Positions 59,253 to 64,000 of a stretch of DNA of 64,000 nt are shown here, one piece after another. The stretch is from Strobilurus pachycystidiatus (taxonomy: Eukaryota; Basidiomycota; Agaricomycetes; Agaricales; Physalacriaceae). The notes under the pieces are model-generated. The model was given only the letters and a program-made list of their open reading frames with translations. It did not search any database and was not told the origin of the DNA. Location: NCBI GenBank assembly GCA_019915135.1, contig JAHLMK010000004.1:558001-622000 (forward strand), in the 5' to 3' direction. The position numbers and the translations under genes were made by a program. How positions within the stretch are numbered: the first letter of the stretch is position 1; each line of letters begins with the position of its first letter.

Positions 59253-61782
59253 ATGCTACGGAGCACTAGCACTCTCTCCACGACCTTGAGGCGCGCCTCC
59301 CGGATAGCCTTCTCTTATAGGATTCAGTTCTACCACAATGACAATGAAGCCGTATCTAATCCCTATGTTCGGCGAGAACGCTTGAGATTGGAGAGACAGT
59401 CGCTCACAGCCAGAACGAGCCCTCACACTGATGGGCCAGGTGAAGAGCTCTTCTTTGACGGCGAGCTGCGCGCCACTGCCGTCCGAGGCAGTAGTCCGCG
59501 GAGAGATGGGAAGGAAACATTTACTCTCAGTCAGGTTTTGGGCAACGTACGCTCGTTCTCCCTTCCTTCAAGTGTATCTCAACATCGCCTAGACATCCGA
59601 CATCTCCTTTGCTATCGTCTCTTCTTACTCGCACACACATCGGCTCTTTTGGTTCCAATCCTTCTTTGACGACGCCACTCCAGTGATCCTATTGTCACAC
59701 CCCTCGTCAGACGCTCACCGTGAAAAGGGTTACATTCACAAGAGACATGAAAAAATTACCCTTGGCTCAAGGTGACACCAAAGCTCGGGCTCTTTGGACG
59801 CCAGCATATGAAAGTCAGCGATCGCTTACAATGATCCATACGAATTGCTGACCATGGCTTACTGTAGTTCATGCTTGTGAGAACCAGAGTCCCTCACTGG
59901 GGACCGTCGTCTGATTGGCCTCACTTGGCCATGGAGTAGTTATTCTACAACACTGAAAGGTTACGCGTCGTGATATCAACTGGGGATCTGTGCGAGTACG
60001 AGTTTTCCGAAGTCAAAAATGTACGACTTCCTGTCTACTTGTCTGTCCGTGTTACTTACTGATATTTCTACAGCTTCTCTGGGTTCAAGACGTACCGCCC
60101 AGGTCAACTGTCATCCGGCACGACCGGAAACTGAAGCTCAACCCGGATTTTCCCACTATCATGCAACACGTTCTACGTGCCCTCGGTGTACAGGGTGCTT
60201 TGAAGCTTTTGATCACAAAGAAGAAATCATTAGACGTCGTGAAGAATAACACCTCGGATGTCGAGAAGAGTCACAAAGGCGGCATGCTTCCGCTTTCTAA
60301 CATCGAAGATCTACGTCGCCGCTGGGACTGGTCGAGAGTGAAGGTCCAGCTGGTGCCCTCAGTTGCGGGAATACACAAGGGAGTCAATTCACCGCTGTGA
60401 GTGGCATCACATCCTATACTATCAACTCGAGATCCTTGACAACTTCCACAGCGTAGGTCAACTTCGCCTTGCACAGGCCATAGCGAACATGGGGCTGCCT
60501 AGGAACCTCGGTGAGCTGTCCATTGAGTACCAGGTTCGCTATACCGGCTTATCATTCGAGTTGTACTTACAGCGTTTTCGGAAAACCTTGTCATTTTCGC
60601 TCTTCGCTGCACGAAGAAAACAATTCCTGAAACAAAATTAATTATTGAGTGCCTGCAGGGACCGTGCACCAGAAAAGGCAAACAACGCCGAGAGTTCGCA
60701 TGTTCATCGTCCCAAACCCTCTGCGGGCCCCCAACAGTTCAACTGGATCCCCTTACCGTTGTGGTGCATTGTGGGGTCCACAGTGAAGATTGGGCATGAG
60801 CCCCTCCGAGTTCTTTTGTTTTGAGCTGCGCGGCAGTTGTAGCTTAGGTTGCCAATCTTCTCATATGATGACTTTGAGTAGCAAAACCGGAGGATGTGGG
60901 ACTGACTATGAGTGCCATACAGCTTGTACTACAACGCGACGCGACTGATTCTGTCGGTAGCTCTCCTGGTGCGAGTCTATTTTCGGTGTGCCAAGCCCAG
61001 GGACTCGACAATTTATTCGTGTTTCAGGAATTATTTATCGGAGCAGTTGAACTTCACGAATTGACAACGTTTTCCGAAAGCGCTGTAACTAAGACACAGG
61101 GCTTGGCCCTCGGTTCTTACAGTAGCCAGTGGCTCAACCAGTTCTACCGCAGTGCTCTTGGGGATATTCAAGGTGCCAAGTCGAATTCGGAAGAACTCGA
61201 GGGGCAATTTGACATCATTTTCCCGACGAAGACCACGCTTGAAGCAAGTCGGCACGATGGCTCGACATTTTGGTGCTCTCGGGCGCAATTCGAAGCTATC
61301 AGACAGCTCGGGGGCAAGGTCCAAATGCGAGACCTGAAAAGTACAGCGGGCGATGTCATGTTGCACAGTAAGGCGAGTAAGCTCTTGATTTATGCAGACA
61401 TATCTAGAGAACTCCCTTGAAGATGATGCTTGCCCTTCTACACAATGTCGGCGGCGACTGCGAATCATGCAACGGGACACCAATTGGCTGGGTGTATGTG
61501 GGGTCCCACAGCCTTTCCGAAATAGCGTGGGGACACGTCTGGCGCTGGGAGGACGATGTCAGAATTGAGGTGCACTTACCAGGCTTAGAACAGGTCTTCA
61601 ACTGACAACTTAACTCGGAGATTTCGAATTACGATCTAGGCATCGTGTTTCCTATACGCTCCAAGGCAGAGTTGGAGAAGGTCACTTTTTGGGAGAGTCC
61701 TGCTCGGAAGTATGGTCCGGAGGAGGAACCGTGGATCAGACCCCTCGAAGGCAATAATGAAGAGAGTCACGAATCAGGATGA
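59253..61782 (+). CDS. TDP1: Tyrosyl-DNA phosphodiesterase, with a frameshift and a very long intron
   Basis: The protein removes topoisomerase I remnants from DNA 3' ends. Tdp1 blocks are in order: ELFFDGELRATA, RLFWFQSFFDDATPVILLSH, WLKVTPKLGLFGRQHMKFML (first HKD: H-M-K), LRVVISTGDL, LLWVQDVPPRS, KVQLVPSVAGIH, ALGSYSSQWLNQFYRSALGD, VMLHSK (second HKD) and WVYVGSHSLSEIAWG, ending NNEESHESG. Three oddities: the frame slips by one base near an A6 run (59750-59755), so exon 2 (59593-59813) is one base short; one intron is 566 nt (60534-61099); and the second HKD is followed by an intron (61373-61422) needing a GC donor (AAG|GCGAGT). The gene may be intact with an assembly error, or newly decaying. 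Confidence 0.75.
60534..61099 (+). other. 566-nt intron in TDP1
   Basis: It lies between LSIEYQ and GLALGSYSSQ and joins them in frame with a GT donor and an acacag acceptor. Other introns in the window are about 45-65 nt. Several open stretches inside carry no recognised domain, and no terminal repeats were found. It may hold an inserted element that has decayed. Confidence 0.6.
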
Positions 61783-62032
61783 TGTTGACAGTCTATCTTG
61801 TAACTCTTCAGCTCGATAAGGAGTCAGATTATGGAAACCGGAGAGACATATATACCTAACTACAACCTAACCTCAGAATGTCAAAGTCAACCGTGTCGAT
61901 GATAAGGATTGAGGATAGCAGAACAGGAGCGGGAGGCGGGATTGCTTATTCAGCCCGACCATCCTGGGACGTGGTGGCAATTGCCGACAAGACGCGCATA
62001 CCTCGGTCCGTTGGGTCTTCCTTCCCTCCTTC
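61783..62032. other. Intergenic, TDP1 to bL35m
   Basis: 250 bases with no gene; presumably the bL35m promoter. Confidence 0.4.
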
Positions 62033-62398
62033 ATGTTCCTCACAAGACTATGGTCGTCAATGCGGCCAGCCGCGACATTGGCGACGGCACCACTCTCGCC
62101 TCGAAATTTCTCTGCATCGGCGGTTGCTGAAGCGCTCTACAAAATGAAGTCGCACAAGGGCGCAAAAAAGCGATGGAGGTCACTTGGCGGCGGGTCAGCG
62201 TTCAAACGCGTGCGTCGCTACGACCTTTGCTGTGCAATTTATCGGCTGAAATTTTGACTCTAGGGCAGAGCAAATCACTCACATATGAACGTGGACAAGT
62301 CGGCGAACAGGAAGAATAGACTGTCGCAGACGGCGCATTCTAACGCGGCTCAGACGCACAAGCTCAAGAAGCTACTGCTACCGTACGGGTCATACTAG
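62033..62398 (+). CDS. Mitochondrial ribosomal protein bL35
   Basis: Two exons (62033-62209, 62264-62398) give 103 residues. The N-terminus (MFLTRLWSSMRPAATLATAP) is a typical mitochondrial presequence. The mature part starts KMKSHKGAKKRWRSLGGGS, then HMNVDKSANRKNRLSQ, and ends LKKLLLPYGSY, the L35 signature. It is a large-subunit protein of the mitoribosome. The single intron is 54 nt. Confidence 0.9.
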
Positions 62399-63866
62399 CA
62401 ACTCGTGTACGTCTTACACTTCTCTCGCCAAGGCGCTACTGAACTCACCATAGAGACCATATCATCATGTACATTTGCATTAAATTATACGCCACCATTC
62501 CCCTCGGACCAGTTCACTGAATTGTCAATGCCTGCGGAATGGCATCCATGTACCGCCATGGCAGCCGTGGCCTACTCTGACGATCATCCGCATTTCCTAT
62601 CCGGAGAGCACCGACTATACCCCACGGCATACCAAGATGAATATACCGACTCAGCGATGTCGCGTACAATTCATGCGTATTCGATGCTCCCGCTTCGAAT
62701 TAAGGACGCCGACAAAAATGGCCATGTTCGGAACTGGCTCCAAGACTGACCCACCGTTGTTCAACGCAGTGCAAAACCTCGTCCAAACCGACGGCAATCC
62801 GACTAGTGCGCGAGGGAGTACTTGCCCACTTTTTGTTGTGACCCATCTACCACAACAGCAAATCTCATCTTCGCACCGGCGGAGACGTACTCCCTCGATA
62901 GAATGTAGCAGTGCTGCCTTACGAGGCTGACCTTTGCCCTGTTCTTATCCATCGCGAAGCACTTGACTTTCACAGAAGAAGCTCCTCAACGTAGGAATTG
63001 AGCCATGATAGCCAATGACCCCGCTCCATAATAGCGAGACCCCAGCTTAACATGTTCCATCTCTTTCAGATGTCGTCAATATGACATCGTGTCTGGTGCT
63101 TATCCGGCACCCACACCAGGTGGGATGATATTTGCGCTGCGTTCATGCCGGTCAACAATGCGAATATTGAACCATTCTTGAAGTGAAGCACGGCGAGCAC
63201 TTTCTTTGCATCACAAAGCTCCTTCAAGCGGTAAGCAGCGATGATGCACCTCTCCAACGGTGCCCCCAATCAGTCATTTCACTTGTGCAGGTCCTCGAAT
63301 GCAGGAGGTTTACCACAAGAAGCGGCAAGTCTTCGCGCTCAGTCTTTGTCGCTTACAAGCCATTTTGTGCGCTGGCCACGCACAGCTCTAGCAATTTTTG
63401 GGCTTATAGGGATTGCAAAGCTTCTTCGGACACTGCCTCATTGGCAGTCCGCCTGGTCTGCCGTGGTGGTTGCCCCCGGTGTATGGCAAGGAGGGCATCA
63501 TGGTAGTACAGTCGAAGTCGAGCCACCGTTCCCGGATGAGGGCTTGATGTAAGGATGTAGCTAATGAGAGAACCTCCGCACACCCCGCCTTCCCGGGGAT
63601 ATTATCGTTTGACTCACTCAGTACTAGTCGCAAGTCGCTTTGAGTCTACGAACGGCATCGTTCCATATCGGGACATGAACGCCATAGTTCGTTGAGGCTG
63701 CTGTGAAGATTATAGCTCAGCTCAAGATTGTTCTGGAGCCACATAGATTGAGACAGATTTGCATCAACTTCCCATGTACACGCAGTCGTCTTTTGGAAAA
63801 CAGATGAATTACAGATGGATATGATGGACATGATGAGAGAATCCTACAAACACGCAAAACATAAAA
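62399..63866. other. Right-hand region before the tRNA; no clear gene
   Basis: Almost 1.5 kb of fragmentary open frames. One piece (62405-62749) contains SMPAEWHPC, reminiscent of the N-terminus of arginine/agmatine deiminases (MPAEWxPH), but nothing else of that family was found nearby. A nested inverted repeat lies at 62811-62897 (listed separately). A gene relic is possible. Confidence 0.3.
62811..62897. repeat. Nested inverted repeat (potential hairpin)
   Basis: The 11-mer cgagggagtac (62811-62821) has its exact reverse complement at 62887-62897. Inside, tgttgtg pairs with cacaaca about ten bases later. It could form a two-part hairpin in RNA or single-stranded DNA; function is unknown. 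Confidence 0.6.
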
Positions 63867-63953
63867 GCCTCCTTAGCTCAGTGGTAGAGCGCGTCACTTG
63901 TACTCATTGAAGTCAGCATGACGAGGTCAGTCGTTCAATCCGGCTAGGTGGCA
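63867..63953 (+). tRNA. tRNA-Thr (anticodon UGU) with a 15-nt intron
   Basis: Acceptor gcctcct pairs with aggtggc except for one T-T mismatch; the D-arm is gctc...gagc; the anticodon stem is cgtca/tgacg with loop CTTGTA + A; the T-arm agtcg-ttcaatc-cggct pairs (one G-U). The anticodon TGT reads Thr. A 15-nt intron (ctcattgaagtcagc) sits one base 3' of the anticodon, the standard position. A TTTT run at 63958-63961 ends Pol III transcription. The acceptor mismatch is mild but unusual. Confidence 0.88.
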
Positions 63954-64000
63954 TATCTTTTGGTTTGCATTGTCGGGCACATACTTTTGCGCCCACATTT

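Noticed and set aside
62405..62749. Possible agmatine/peptidyl-arginine deiminase (MPAEWHP)
   Set aside because: Only one short motif resembles the family; no other conserved block was found.
1..64000. CRISPR array, prophage, bacterial operons or biosynthetic cluster
   Set aside because: No regularly spaced repeats, no prokaryotic gene organisation, and no polyketide, peptide or terpene synthase found.

Overview
The window reads as nuclear DNA of a basidiomycete fungus, most likely an Agaricomycete. Genes sit on both strands and are split by many 45-65 nt introns, mostly GT-AG with a CTRAY-like branch site. Families typical of these fungi are present: DUF6699, F-box/LRR proteins, small BTB proteins and fungal 7TM receptors. 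No phage, plasmid or CRISPR features were seen. Gene models were built by hand-splicing; where exon coordinates are given, reading frames were checked across every junction.

Layout. 0-4.9 kb: poorly populated, with a decayed histidine-phosphatase gene (about 829-1761, +) and a 7TM-like gene (about 2.6-4.0 kb, -). 5-17.3 kb: DUF3419/BtaA-like lipid enzyme (+), heme oxygenase (-), triple CCCH zinc-finger protein (-), protein kinase (+), possible 7TM remnant (-), mitochondrial RRM protein (-) and an RBR-type RING protein (+). 17.8-24.4 kb: a large MLP1/TPR nuclear-basket coiled-coil protein (-). 25.8-27.7 kb: TPR-like/F-box protein (+). 28.1-33.0 kb: GMC oxidoreductase (+) followed by a wrecked aldehyde dehydrogenase. 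33.1-33.9 kb: imperfect two-unit tandem duplication. 34.7-42.5 kb: DUF6699 protein (+), E4 ubiquitin ligase UFD2 (+), mitochondrial AsnRS (-). 42.9-47.1 kb: acidic nuclear-type hypothetical (-), a Pol III-like relic, PA-TM-RING E3 ligase (-). 47.8-53.3 kb: ENPP-type phosphodiesterase (+), ADE8 (+), BTB protein (+), histidine phosphatase (-). 53.6-56.9 kb: F-box protein (-), 7TM protein (-). 57.5-64 kb: hypothetical protein (+), tyrosyl-DNA phosphodiesterase (+), mitochondrial bL35 (+), a tRNA-Thr(UGU) with a 15-nt intron (+).

Functional themes. Several genes belong to ubiquitin signalling (RBR, UFD2, PA-TM-RING, two F-box proteins, one BTB), and three products serve mitochondrial gene expression (AsnRS, bL35, an RRM protein with a likely targeting leader). 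These are not obviously a cluster. I found no coherent new multi-gene system. The points most worth checking are three introns that need a GC donor (in the kinase, GMC and TDP1 genes, two of them at catalytic motifs), an RBR protein lacking the catalytic cysteine, a 566-nt intron plus a one-base frameshift in TDP1, the ALDH relic beside an intact GMC gene, and the tandem duplication with swapped internal segments.
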